From NCBI RefSeq assembly GCF_036965045.1, contig NZ_JBALOV010000028.1:1-64000 (forward strand): a DNA stretch of 64,000 nucleotides, written 5' to 3'. Shown one piece after another: positions 1-9,200 of this stretch. Each line of letters begins with the position of its first letter. The first letter of the stretch is position 1. The stretch is from Ferdinandcohnia sp036965045 (lineage in GTDB: Bacteria; Bacillota; Bacilli; Bacillales; Bacillaceae_L). Both the position numbers and the translations under genes were made by a program. Below the pieces are notes generated by a model. That model was given only the letters and a program-made list of their open reading frames with translations. It was not told the origin of the DNA and did no database searches.

Positions 1-885
1 ATTGAGAAAGATGTACGAATAGAAGAAGCTAAGTTGAAAAATAAAGATGAGGATAATAAGCAAGAAGACAATTCAAAAGTAACTGAAACAGAAAAAAAAG
101 AAGATGACACAAAAGTGACAGGAACAGAAAACGAAGATGGCTCTACAGCAACCGTCGAGCGGTCTACAGTAAACACTCCAACTGCTACGGTAAAAGTAGA
201 GAAGAAGACTGAATCAACTAAATCACCGTCTACATCTACTTCTACTCCTGCTCCTAAAAAGGATAGCATTACAACGAAGACAACAACTGCTACGGAGTCT
301 ATCCCATTCCAAACAGTTACACAAAATGATGCTAACTTAGAGAAGGGCAAAACAGTGGTAGTACAAAATGGTTCTAATGGAACGAAGACAATCACGTATA
401 AAGAAACTTACACAAATGGAACGCTAACATCTAAAGATGTGGTTTCTTCAAGTGTAACAAAGCAACCTGTCAATAAGATTGTAAAAGTGGGTACAAAAGT
501 GGTTCAAGCCGCTCCAACTAAACTTTCTGCATCTCAAGCTCATAGCATCTTGGGTGGTTCAGGAATGAGTAAAGCAGGAAACTTCTACTCTCTACGTGAT
601 GACTTTGGTGAAATCATCGGAGTTGAAGTTGGTGGTGATGGCGTAAGTAATATCCGTTACAACGGTAGAGCATATCTCTCATACAGTGGCACAAAAGAGC
701 AATTGATTGATTTTATGGGTCCTGAAGAAGGTCCAAAGCAATATGAATTCAACCAATCAAATAGAAGGAAAATCGAAGGGGCTGTGAGAGCTGCGGCGAA
801 TGCTGTATATGGTAGTGGAACAGCAAAAGCGAACTCTCTATATAGCCAAATCATTGGTAGCGACAGCTTCGGAAAGAACTTCTAA
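1..885 (+). CDS. Partial protein of the element, Thr/Ser/Lys-rich linker plus C-terminal domain
   Basis: The frame is open from the first base, so the N-terminus lies outside the window. The visible part starts with a very charged segment (Glu, Lys, Asp), then a long Thr/Ser/Pro-rich low-complexity stretch. It ends in a compact C-terminal domain of about 120 residues with many Gly and aromatic residues (around SILGGSGMSKAGNFYSLRDD). I do not recognise the family. The layout of flexible linker plus terminal domain suits a surface or secreted protein, but no signal peptide can be checked. It converges on the leftward ATPase gene and is followed by a hairpin terminator. Confidence 0.6.
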   Translation: MEKDVRIEEAKLKNKDEDNKQEDNSKVTETEKKEDDTKVTGTENEDGSTATVERSTVNTPTATVKVEKKTESTKSPSTSTSTPAPKKDSITTKTTTATESIPFQTVTQNDANLEKGKTVVVQNGSNGTKTITYKETYTNGTLTSKDVVSSSVTKQPVNKIVKVGTKVVQAAPTKLSASQAHSILGGSGMSKAGNFYSLRDDFGEIIGVEVGGDGVSNIRYNGRAYLSYSGTKEQLIDFMGPEEGPKQYEFNQSNRRKIEGAVRAAANAVYGSGTAKANSLYSQIIGSDSFGKNF

Positions 886-898
886 TCCTCATACAATA

Positions 899-934
899 AA
901 ATCCTTCTCCTTCGGGAGAGGGATTCTCTTTTGT
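899..934 (+). terminator. Intrinsic terminator
   Basis: A GC-containing hairpin (AATCCTTCTCC, loop TTCG, GGAGAGGGATT) is followed by CTCTTTTG. It lies just downstream of the partial gene. Confidence 0.8.
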
Positions 935-986
935 TAAAAATTGATAATATAAAAATTAGTACATCTAATAAGACCCGTTACACTCA

Positions 987-3356
987 TTAAGTGGTTTCCT
1001 TATGTTCATTTATTGGTGGAGGCAATTTAGTTATAAAACGTCCGTAACTTTTACTAGTCTTTAAGTAATTCAATGAATGATATTCAGGAAGGTTTAATAA
1101 ATCCTCGACTGTATAAGGATGTAGTTCATCTTTTAATTCGTTGAAATTATCCTTATCTGATCCACTTATCAACATGTAGGAAGCATTTGCACCGCTTAAT
1201 TCCTTTTTGATATGTTTCAACTGGTCTAAATAGTGACAGCTAACAATAGGCTTCAATCTAAACTTAGCAAGTCTACTTAATTTTTGAGCAAGAAACGCTT
1301 CTGTGTTTTGGACTTGATACATTTCATCAATGAATAGATTAACCTTCTTTCGTTTATCCTTATCAGGAATTAAACTTGCTCTAATCTGCAACGATAGCCA
1401 AATTTTTGTTATCCAGTAAGTTGTATAGATATCCCTTTCGTTATCTGTGTTGAACATATGCTCCGGCATTTTTATACAAATTAATTGATTCTTTTCCATT
1501 TCTTCAACTAAGTCAATATTATCCTCAGTAGACTTTTGTAGCATTAACTCCATGTAAGGATTTCTTTTTAACTTGCCTAAACGGTCAATGATTCCTGCAA
1601 TTAGGTGTAATTTTGTTCCCATTACTTCACCAGTTTTTGAATCAATATCATCCAATTCATTAAGGCTTTCAATATATTCCTCTAAATACTCATACTGTTC
1701 ATCTTTTACCCCACTGATAAAAATTGCCCTTTTTCTAAAGTTATTTAATACGGTAAACACATCTTTAATACTACCACCTTGAATAAATACAACGTTTGCT
1801 GCACTTTCAAAATACCTCTCCATTTTTGGGGCTAGTCTCTTATCATCTGTATTTATTGCATTAATTAAGTCCATTAATTGAGTAGTTTGTTCTTTTGCAT
1901 TGGTATATTGTTCAAAAGGATCATCACTCATTCGTACTTCGTTGTAACCTAAACCCTGTGCTTTATCTTTATTGTCGCATACAATATTCAATACTTGGTC
2001 TTGAGGAAATAATGAAGCAACTTCTGTACTCATTTCACAATTCTCAATGTAATCAAATAGGATTACACACTCTCCAGTTTTTACTGCATCATAAGACAAA
2101 TTACCGATTAAAGTTGTTTTTCCGCTTCTGGTGGGGCCGATTAAAAAGAGCGACAAATACTGATACTCTTTATGATTAGTCAAATACGCTTCTTGTTTGT
2201 TTCCTCTGAAAGTATTGACACCAATCCTCATAGTACCCTTCCGTAAATCTTCAGGTACTTGAGTCTCTTTTGTGTCTACCTTATCAATAAAGTTGTATTT
2301 TTCTAAGATGTCACGTCCTGCAAGTGATATAAAATTCTGTACTTCCTCATCACCAGTTTTATTTATTTCTGCACCAGGTAATGAGTAATCGGTAAATTCA
2401 AATCCTTTTTTATATGGTTTTGCAACCAGTCGATTATCACCTATTATTGTATCAAAACTTTGTGAAAGGCTTTTAGCATTATTTCGTTCTCTGAATTTAT
2501 CCTTAGATTCACTTAATACGACAATTTGAGTATTTACTATGGTTGAATTAGCTTTTTTAGTTGTAGATGGACTGATTTGCTTACCACCGTTCATCCGTTC
2601 AAGAGTTCTTTCAAATAATAAGAATTGAGACTTTTCTTTTTTGGATTTGTTTTCACCTCCAATTGCTTCACCTAAAGAATCAACAATGGAAGATACTAAC
2701 TTGATTACCAATCTTAAAGTATAACTAATTCCCATTTTATTACGGTCTACAGGGGCATTGTCCTTTACTTTGCGAACAGTATTTTCATAGGATGCCCTCC
2801 ACGAAAATTGAGAAGTGGGAATGAAATTATAAAACACTCCCACACGGTCATCTTGTTCAAGAATATCGACAACGTTTAATTGACTGTTTAATAAATCGTT
2901 ATTAGTTCTGTCTGTAGCAAGACTTAATCCGTCCTCTTTTATATAAGATAATTGATACTTAGTTGAGGATTCATTAAAAGTTGGTATCTGTTCAACCTGT
3001 TCGACTGTGACATTTGACCATACATCGCCAAGTTTCTCTTTTATAATGGATAGGTAATGTTTTGGTACAATGAAATAAAACTCCACTTTTTTCTTTTCGA
3101 TGTAGATGTAATAACCTACTTTACTACTGACTTCAAATGAATATTTTGTTCCTAGAAAAAACTCTTTACGAAAAACCTTAATCATATTATGCTGCTCAGT
3201 TTTAATATTTTGGATTACATTTCGATATAATGAGGAAATTGTTTTCGCTATTTTATGAGTGGATTGATTACGGATTGAATTACTTGGAGTAAGCTTGAGA
3301 TAGACATATTCAGGCTTAACAATACGAACAACTTCACTTAATCTAATATTCTTCAA
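987..3356 (-). CDS. HerA/VirB4/TraD-type P-loop ATPase
   Basis: Large ATPase of about 789 residues. Walker A is GPTRSGKTT near residue 410 and Walker B is LFIDEMYQ near residue 700, the arrangement seen in type IV secretion, conjugative coupling and HerA/FtsK-like motors. The roughly 400-residue N-terminal part has no clear membrane segment. I place the start at a TTG one base after the stop of the upstream peptidase gene, with GGGGTG seven bases ahead; a longer frame opens 15 bases upstream. The gene is the last of a leftward operon with an M23 peptidase and a membrane protein, so a role in moving DNA or protein across the envelope is inferred. No relaxase was seen in the window. Confidence 0.8.
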   Translation of the reverse strand: MKNIRLSEVVRIVKPEYVYLKLTPSNSIRNQSTHKIAKTISSLYRNVIQNIKTEQHNMIKVFRKEFFLGTKYSFEVSSKVGYYIYIEKKKVEFYFIVPKHYLSIIKEKLGDVWSNVTVEQVEQIPTFNESSTKYQLSYIKEDGLSLATDRTNNDLLNSQLNVVDILEQDDRVGVFYNFIPTSQFSWRASYENTVRKVKDNAPVDRNKMGISYTLRLVIKLVSSIVDSLGEAIGGENKSKKEKSQFLLFERTLERMNGGKQISPSTTKKANSTIVNTQIVVLSESKDKFRERNNAKSLSQSFDTIIGDNRLVAKPYKKGFEFTDYSLPGAEINKTGDEEVQNFISLAGRDILEKYNFIDKVDTKETQVPEDLRKGTMRIGVNTFRGNKQEAYLTNHKEYQYLSLFLIGPTRSGKTTLIGNLSYDAVKTGECVILFDYIENCEMSTEVASLFPQDQVLNIVCDNKDKAQGLGYNEVRMSDDPFEQYTNAKEQTTQLMDLINAINTDDKRLAPKMERYFESAANVVFIQGGSIKDVFTVLNNFRKRAIFISGVKDEQYEYLEEYIESLNELDDIDSKTGEVMGTKLHLIAGIIDRLGKLKRNPYMELMLQKSTEDNIDLVEEMEKNQLICIKMPEHMFNTDNERDIYTTYWITKIWLSLQIRASLIPDKDKRKKVNLFIDEMYQVQNTEAFLAQKLSRLAKFRLKPIVSCHYLDQLKHIKKELSGANASYMLISGSDKDNFNELKDELHPYTVEDLLNLPEYHSLNYLKTSKSYGRFITKLPPPINEHKETT

Positions 3357-3357
3357 G

Positions 3358-4008
3358 TTAATACACCCCAAAAAAGAATTTTAACAATACATTAGCAACT
3401 TGAAGCATTCCAAACCACTTTGTACCATCTTTATAACCACCTATTCTAAGTAGTATTAGGACACCTCCACCTATTAAGGCAATAGCACCTATTGATTCTA
3501 CAATTAGATCACGTAGTCCCTCAAGGACACCTATTACTATTTCCTTTGTATTTTCCTTTGCTGTTTCACGAACTCCCTCAGTGCTTTTTACAATTAACTT
3601 GGTTAAAATACCTTGTGAAACACCATCGCCACTTATTGATGCTAATTGTACCGCTATTGGTGCAGGATCAACATACTCACCATTTTCTTTTAAAGCAAAA
3701 TGCAAGTGACTGCCTGTAGAGTTGCCTGTATTACCACTTAAACCAATAACCTCCCCTGCATTTACATGTTCCCCTACTTTTACCTTAACCTCGTTTAAAT
3801 GTCCGTAAATTCCAGTCGTACCATCCTCAAAGCGAATAGAAATACCTTTTCCAAGTGAACCTTCACCAGTATAAATTTTTTCAACTACACCTTCTTTTAA
3901 ACTTCTTAATGTTGTATTGTCTGGCATGGCTAAATCAATACCAGTGTGGGGCTGCCAGTTTCGGATAGGAGAAACTTCACCAAATGCTGATGTTAGTTTG
4001 AATTTCAT
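3358..4008 (-). CDS. M23 (LytM-type) peptidase with C-terminal membrane segments
   Basis: The N-terminal domain of about 120 residues is a complete zinc metallopeptidase of the LytM/M23 family: HTGIDLA carries the first His and Asp, and GSHLHFAL the HxH. Such enzymes cut peptidoglycan cross-bridges. The C-terminal third holds hydrophobic stretches (GAIALIGGGVLILL and a final one ending FFFGVY). There is no N-terminal signal peptide. The start is the ATG eight bases after AAGGAG. Its position below the tail genes would also fit an endolysin, but the linkage to a VirB4-like ATPase points to local wall opening for a transfer or injection machine. Which is right cannot be told from sequence alone. 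Confidence 0.8.
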   Translation of the reverse strand: MKFKLTSAFGEVSPIRNWQPHTGIDLAMPDNTTLRSLKEGVVEKIYTGEGSLGKGISIRFEDGTTGIYGHLNEVKVKVGEHVNAGEVIGLSGNTGNSTGSHLHFALKENGEYVDPAPIAVQLASISGDGVSQGILTKLIVKSTEGVRETAKENTKEIVIGVLEGLRDLIVESIGAIALIGGGVLILLRIGGYKDGTKWFGMLQVANVLLKFFFGVY

Positions 4009-4020
4009 TTGTGACACTCC

Positions 4021-4422
4021 TTAACTTTGCATACTTCTGAAAACTTGATCCACTTTATCCATGCCGTAAGGAAGGCCTAGAAGGAATAGATAGATTAACA
4101 GATAACTAAAGAAATGCTTTTTGGCTGAATCAAATTCACCATTAGAAACTGACTTAATAATATCGATACCGCCCTTGAACACAATCAACCATTTTCCTAT
4201 TCCAATTAATTCGTAATAAAGTTTTTTTGCTTCCCTGTCTATCCCACTACTCGCAAAAGCATAATCAAAACCGCCACCGCCTACAAAGATGATTATTGTA
4301 GTTCCAACAATCTTATAAACAATCCCATACTTGTCAAAGTGTCGTTTTAACTTTGTAAGGACATCTTCCTTCTCATTTCGGACGAACTGACCAATGGACA
4401 TGTATTTAGTTTTTGAAAACAT
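4021..4422 (-). CDS. Small multi-pass membrane protein
   Basis: 133 residues with a charged N-terminus and hydrophobic segments near residues 35-55 (VYKIVGTTIIIFVGGGGF), 75-90 and 105-120 (FFSYLLIYLFLLGLPYG). The layout recalls TrbC/VirB2-like pilin or channel subunits, and also a holin; I cannot decide between them. A good GAGGAGG site precedes ATG. It is the third gene of the leftward ATPase/M23 operon. Confidence 0.7.
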   Translation of the reverse strand: MFSKTKYMSIGQFVRNEKEDVLTKLKRHFDKYGIVYKIVGTTIIIFVGGGGFDYAFASSGIDREAKKLYYELIGIGKWLIVFKGGIDIIKSVSNGEFDSAKKHFFSYLLIYLFLLGLPYGMDKVDQVFRSMQS

Positions 4423-4569
4423 AAATTTTCCTCCTCAGATTCTCGATGTACATGCAAGTTTTCTAAAAGTCTCGCATAATCTGACATAGAAGAGTGTCAG
4501 ATACCTAGCCAAACTCTTTTCTTTTTTTGCCTATTTTTAGTTCGGAAGTAGATAAGAAATAGATAGGAA

Positions 4570-4782
4570 CTATTCAACTTTAAAACTAATACTACCTTGA
4601 TTACGTATGACAGGCTTAGTCTGCCTAATTTTCTCATTTTGATATGCTCTATCTACCAGGAGACGGAGAAACGCTGAAGAATTACGTTTCTTTCCGTTTG
4701 GTAGATTTTTCACGAATTTATACAATTCTGCTTGTTCTGGATCATCAACGTTCAAGACTAAAGACACCTTTTTCAATCCCAT
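4570..4782 (-). CDS. Small basic protein, possible ribbon-helix-helix
   Basis: 70 residues beginning MGLKKVSLVLNVDDPEQAEL, followed by a helix-rich segment around NSSAFLRLLVDRAYQ. A beta strand then two helices would suit a ribbon-helix-helix DNA-binding protein like those of plasmid partition or copy-control systems. This is a fold guess from pattern only. It follows the 44-residue gene by one base and heads the leftward ATPase module. Confidence 0.6.
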   Translation of the reverse strand: MGLKKVSLVLNVDDPEQAELYKFVKNLPNGKKRNSSAFLRLLVDRAYQNEKIRQTKPVIRNQGSISFKVE

Positions 4783-4783
4783 C

Positions 4784-4918
4784 TCAAACCCTCTTTTCTA
4801 CCACTGCTTTTTTAAGGAGATTTTTCCCTTCCTTAGATAGAAAAATTTTTCCGTTTAAGTTACCTCTAAGCAACTTCTCAGCATTACCGACATTTACCTT
4901 AATCTTTTTAGTTTTCAT
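4784..4918 (-). CDS. Tiny basic protein
   Basis: 44 residues, MKTKKIKVNVGNAEKLLRGN and on, very Lys-rich. The start is the ATG preceded by GGGAG; the longer frame has no ribosome site. It is the first gene downstream of the operator region shared with the divergent XRE regulator. Function unknown. Confidence 0.6.
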   Translation of the reverse strand: MKTKKIKVNVGNAEKLLRGNLNGKIFLSKEGKNLLKKAVVEKRV

Positions 4919-4942
4919 AGAACAAACTCCCTTTCCGAATTG

Positions 4943-4985
4943 GTTAAGAAGTAGGTGGTAAATAGTTCTTAACCCGCTTCTTAAC
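4943..4985. promoter_or_regulatory. Cluster of GTTAAGAA half-sites
   Basis: GTTAAGAAG (4943), its reverse complement TTCTTAAC (4966) and CTTCTTAAC (4977) lie together directly upstream of the leftward module. This arrangement is typical of repressor binding sites. The nearby XRE protein is the likely binder by position. Confidence 0.5.
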
Positions 4986-5024
4986 ATCAATATATGGGCA
5001 TTCGCCTAAAACTTGCCTGTCTAT

Positions 5025-5085
5025 CACAAAATTAGTTAAATTTCTTTACAACTATTTTTTGTAAAGGAATTTAACTAATTTTGTG
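5025..5085. repeat. 61-bp near-perfect inverted repeat
   Basis: Two 26-bp arms (5025-5050 and 5060-5085) match as reverse complements with one mismatch around a 9-base AT centre. It sits between the divergent XRE regulator and the leftward module. It could be an operator, a replication or transfer site, or a transcript hairpin. Confidence 0.85.
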
Positions 5086-5113
5086 GAATATTTGATAGGG
5101 GGAGTTGATAAGA

Positions 5114-5326
5114 TTGTTAATAAGTAAGATTGGAGACTGTATTAAAGAATCACCTTACAGTCGTGAATATATTCGAAAAAAAATGAAGGTATCAACAAAC
5201 ACTTTAAGCAATTGGTCTACAGGAAAATCAATTCCATCGGCAATACAGTTATTTAAGCTATCGAGACTACTAGGAAAAACAGTTGAGGATTTGTACGAAT
5301 ATATAGAAGATGAGGAGAATAGATAA
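5114..5326 (+). CDS. XRE-family transcriptional regulator
   Basis: 70 residues with a helix-turn-helix typical of Cro/C1 proteins (IRKKMKVSTNTLSNWSTGKS, then IQLFKLSRLLGKTVEDLYEY). I chose the second TTG, nine bases after GGGGGAG; the first TTG abuts the ribosome site. It is divergent from the ATPase/M23 module and probably represses it through the palindromic sites between them. Confidence 0.85.
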   Translation: MLISKIGDCIKESPYSREYIRKKMKVSTNTLSNWSTGKSIPSAIQLFKLSRLLGKTVEDLYEYIEDEENR

Positions 5327-5523
5327 TGTTCCTTGACCAAAAAATAGAATTTTTTTTAATACCAAACAAGACATATATAAGAGTAGATGTATACGATTTT
5401 GGGGATTGTTTTGAAGCACATGCAAGTTCTGATTATGGAATGTGTATTGAACGTGGGGAAACTAAGAGTGAATGTGTTAAAAGAAGTATAGAAAGAATAA
5501 AAGAGTTAAATGAGGGGAGGTAA
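5326..5523 (+). CDS. Hypothetical protein
   Basis: 65 residues; the ATG overlaps the stop of the XRE gene (TAATG), so translation is probably coupled. The sequence is mixed alpha/beta with two Cys, and ends in a charged helix (VKRSIERIKELNEGR). No family recognised. Confidence 0.65.
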   Translation: MFLDQKIEFFLIPNKTYIRVDVYDFGDCFEAHASSDYGMCIERGETKSECVKRSIERIKELNEGR

Positions 5524-5921
5524 TTAAAATACGTAAAGGAATATTTTTATTATTTATAATCGCTTTACTATCAGCTTGTTCTTCAAGCCAAACTAATTTA
5601 AGCCCATCAGAATTAGATAGTGGAGAATTTGATAAGTTCATTAAAGATACGAAAACAATATTATCCCATTTACAAAGTGCCTACAATGATGAAAGAGAAT
5701 TATCTTTTGCTGAAAAAAGTGATTTAGATGATTACTACATTTATTATGATAGTGAGAGTGACTTTTATAAAAAGGTTAATGCTGAAATAAAACTCATCGT
5801 ATCAAAAACACTTTTACTTAGACATGATATTGGTGGAGAAAGTATTGGTGTCCAAGATGAGTTTGTAGAAAATTTAAGAGCAGTTCATGATGATATTAGG
5901 AAATTAGAAAGTGAAAAGTAA
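5523..5921 (+). CDS. Putative lipoprotein with ATT start
   Basis: Translation of this frame gives a basic N-terminus, a hydrophobic stretch and the lipobox LSAC followed by SSSQ, then about 110 polar residues. This is a convincing type II signal peptide. The only codon in the right place after the strong GAGGGGAGG site is ATT at 5523, overlapping the upstream stop codon; ATA at 5529 is the alternative. No ATG, GTG or TTG fits. It may therefore be translated from a near-cognate start, coupled to the gene before it, or be a weakened gene. The third gene of the XRE operon. Confidence 0.65.
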   Translation: MKIRKGIFLLFIIALLSACSSSQTNLSPSELDSGEFDKFIKDTKTILSHLQSAYNDERELSFAEKSDLDDYYIYYDSESDFYKKVNAEIKLIVSKTLLLRHDIGGESIGVQDEFVENLRAVHDDIRKLESEK

Positions 5922-5927
5922 AAAAAA

Positions 5928-5963
5928 GAACATTACTAAGTCAATCAAGACTCGGTAATGTCC
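5928..5963. terminator. Bidirectional terminator hairpin
   Basis: GAACATTAC and GGTAATGTCC arms between the rightward lipoprotein gene and the leftward tail operon, with A-rich and T-rich flanks. Confidence 0.65.
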
Positions 5964-5996
5964 TTTGTATTTGTTTTGGTAAAATAGAAAGTTTAA

Positions 5997-6242
5997 TCAA
6001 CTGATTACGCCTTCTAAATTTACTACCCTTATTTTCTCCTCATTTTGAATCAAGTCTTTCCCATATGCTTCAATTTGAGTTTTTATTTCCTCGTCTGAAA
6101 TTGCAGGTTCAAATTCAAACACCTTGGTATGATTGATATTTTGTTCTGCCGATGTATAATTCACCTTTACTGCTAAAATAGTAGACTCTCCAGTTTCGCT
6201 TTTTACAGTTACAGTTTGGGAGTCAATTACCTTATAAATCAA
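5997..6242 (-). CDS. Small protein after the tail-tip gene
   Basis: 81 residues, TTG start after GGTGGAG, directly following the stop of the tail-tip protein. Beta-rich first half (MIYKVIDSQTVTVKSETGES), acidic helix later. The position at the end of the tail operon suggests a tail accessory protein. Family not recognised. Confidence 0.6.
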   Translation of the reverse strand: MIYKVIDSQTVTVKSETGESTILAVKVNYTSAEQNINHTKVFEFEPAISDEEIKTQIEAYGKDLIQNEEKIRVVNLEGVIS

Positions 6243-9200
6243 TTATCTCCACCCCACAATTAATAAATCAATTTGAGCGTAGAACGCACTTCCGACATTT
6301 ACATTATAATAAGGGCTTATGCGTAACTTTATCTTTTCTAAATCTCCACCCATTACACGCCCTCCTAAAACTTCATAAGCATAGAATTCACGATGTATTG
6401 ACTGCGGTATGATGACTGCTCTTTCGCTTAACGCCACCCTTACATAGTCGGTAATGTTAATTGTTTTTTCAATATACCCACCTTCACTACTGAGTCCTCC
6501 AGCCTTGTAACTACCTGAAGGCACGTATATTTCCACCCGTTGCATATATATTTTTCCATATCCTAAAATTGCTGGGTCTACTTCGTTCCCATCATACAAC
6601 TCTGTTAAAGTTGAGTATGCGTCAAATAGCTTCCTGGTGGAGTTATTGCTGCGTACATAAAAATCACTGCCCTCTATCTCCATATACGTGTTTGAACCAT
6701 AACTTTGTAGCCTTTGAGTATATACTCCGCTACCAGTAATAGCTGTTTTATAAGTTTTTCCACCGTCAGAAGATATTCCCACTCCACCGGATGTGAATTT
6801 AACTCTTTCCAACGTATTTGACGGATTAATCGCCACAAATCCTTCAGGTGTCCATTCAAAACTAGATGATTGGTTGATAATGTCAGCTTTGTTCCATGTT
6901 TCAACATAAGGGTCAACTTTATTATCAGTGTATTGTTGAATATCTTCAGGTGCTGGTGTCCATTCTGTTGCTTTATTTCCTTTTTCAAGTTGTACGCCTG
7001 TGAAGTACGCAATAGTATTTGAAGCTGAATTTGTTTGACCTAAATAAATGTTAGTAAAATTATCTCGAGCGATAAATTGGTGTTCAACTCTATGCCACTT
7101 ACCTATGACTTGACTTGTAGTTTGGCTATAAGAAACCGAACCATTGCCTTCTTGTAATTCAATTCCACCACTCTCAATTTTCACCCATGCGGAAAGTATA
7201 TAAGGCTCTCCCTGAATAGTTGGAAGGGAATCCTGAGCATATCCCCACTCATTACTTGTATTCGCAACTATTTTAAATCCTTTTAAAAATCCAGGTAAAT
7301 CTGTTATATCAATTAGTTCTCTCGTACCCCTGTTGGATTGCCAGTTTCTCCAATGTGTTAAAGCGTTAGAAAAGTCTCCGTTTCTCACAAGGTTTCTTCC
7401 ACCGACTTCAATTTTAGTAGGATCATACCCATCTTCGTAAACCGTATCGGGGCCAACTTCAATTCTATTCGCTTTAAGACGACCGCTAATATGGGCATCA
7501 GTAATTTCAACATTTGCGATTTTTGCGAAGTCAATCTTTGCTAGTGGGGATATTAATTCATCCGTGATAATCGCCTTTTTAATTTGAGCAAAATCAATAA
7601 TACCTTCACCCAGATGGAAGTTCTCAATTACTCCATTTGCTATGGCAGCCGTTCCAATTGCAGCTTCTCTAACTAACAACTGCCCATTGACCATTTCCAT
7701 GTCTCCAGTAATAGAACCATCTGCCAACAGTTGAGCAGTCTTGCTTAAATCTCTTAGTTTAGCAGCCATTTCCTCACCGAACACCATGTCATCGGTCAAT
7801 ATTCTTTGAGTGTTGGCTTGAACTTCCACAGTGAAGGGACTTGGTGTTCCATGGTGATTTATAGTTCTTGCTCTAAAGTACCATTGTTGGTCTGTATCAG
7901 CATTAAAAACATAACCACCTGTCTTACCTCGATAAGTTAAATTAGATTTATCAGGTACAAATCCCTTTATTTGAGAAGCATACAATTCATAAGCAGCTAT
8001 ATAAGACGATAAGGCATAATCCCACTTTAAAGCGATTGCTTTAAAATAACCCTCAGCTGTAAAGTTTGTTGGTGTTGGTGGTACAATATCAGGATAATCG
8101 CTATCGTCTATTGGCTCTGCACCTTTATCCCATACTCCACCTTTGTCATTTAACTTTGATTCAATCTCATCTAAACGATCATCATCTGTAAAAAGTGAAA
8201 TAAAATCACCTAAAACAACTTCATTCCGCTCAGGCTCGTTTATGTATTTTTTAATTTCTATTATTCTAGCTTCAATGAATAATTCAGGAGTGAACTCCTT
8301 ATCTGAGATGAAAACAGTGTCACCTAATCTTACTTTCTCATGATCTAGTCCTATAATACTTGCTAAGTCAATAACTTTTAAGGTGTATTCAACAATTGGA
8401 TACTTCTTTTTTTGTAGATTATTCCATGTTACCTCAAGAAGTGTTTCAGGGTCATCAATCTCAGGATAATCAATAAATGCGTATACGTGTTGTCTTTCTC
8501 CATCTTTTAATTTCCCTATACGTTGACGTACTTCCTCGTCTCCTACCCACTTTTGACCTAGCGGTTTATCGACTGGATCACCGTTTGCTTTAATCCAAGA
8601 AACATCTTCAAAATTAGTCTTACGAGTAAAACCACCTTCATCTGTAGGTAGAGATTTACCACGACCATATATAGCGGAAACAGGATTTGATAACACTCTT
8701 TTTGTTACAGACTTAATATCCTTACCAATTTCAAAACTCTTACCTGTGTCCGAGCCACGTCTCATAAGAATATCAATGTACCGTCCAGAAATTTTACCAT
8801 CTGTAACTACAATTCGGTCTTTAATCTCACCGCCCCAAATTGTAAGTATCTTTTTAATGGCGGATACTACATTCTCAAAATAAAAGTTGGTACTAAATAA
8901 ACCTAGTTCACCTACTTTACCAGCACTCCACCTTGTATTCTCTAAAATAGTTGTAAGTACTTCAAGGGCTGTTTTATTTTGAGGTCTTAAATCCTCTAAT
9001 GGAGAACCACTTAATTCTGCTATCCAAGCCGCTTGACAATAAACTATTTTATATAAATCATCATTATGAATTTCATCCAATTCTTTAATTACAAACAGTC
9101 TCATTTCCCCATCATCATCTATAAATGCAACCATATTTTCCTCAATGATAAATTGACTATCGGGATGATTTGCAGGTACTTCAAATTCAAAATGATTTAC

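Noticed and set aside
5025..5085. Protelomerase (telomere resolution) site of a linear plasmid prophage
   Set aside because: The length is similar, but no protelomerase gene is seen, the centre is not palindromic, and the element has an integrase and integrates.
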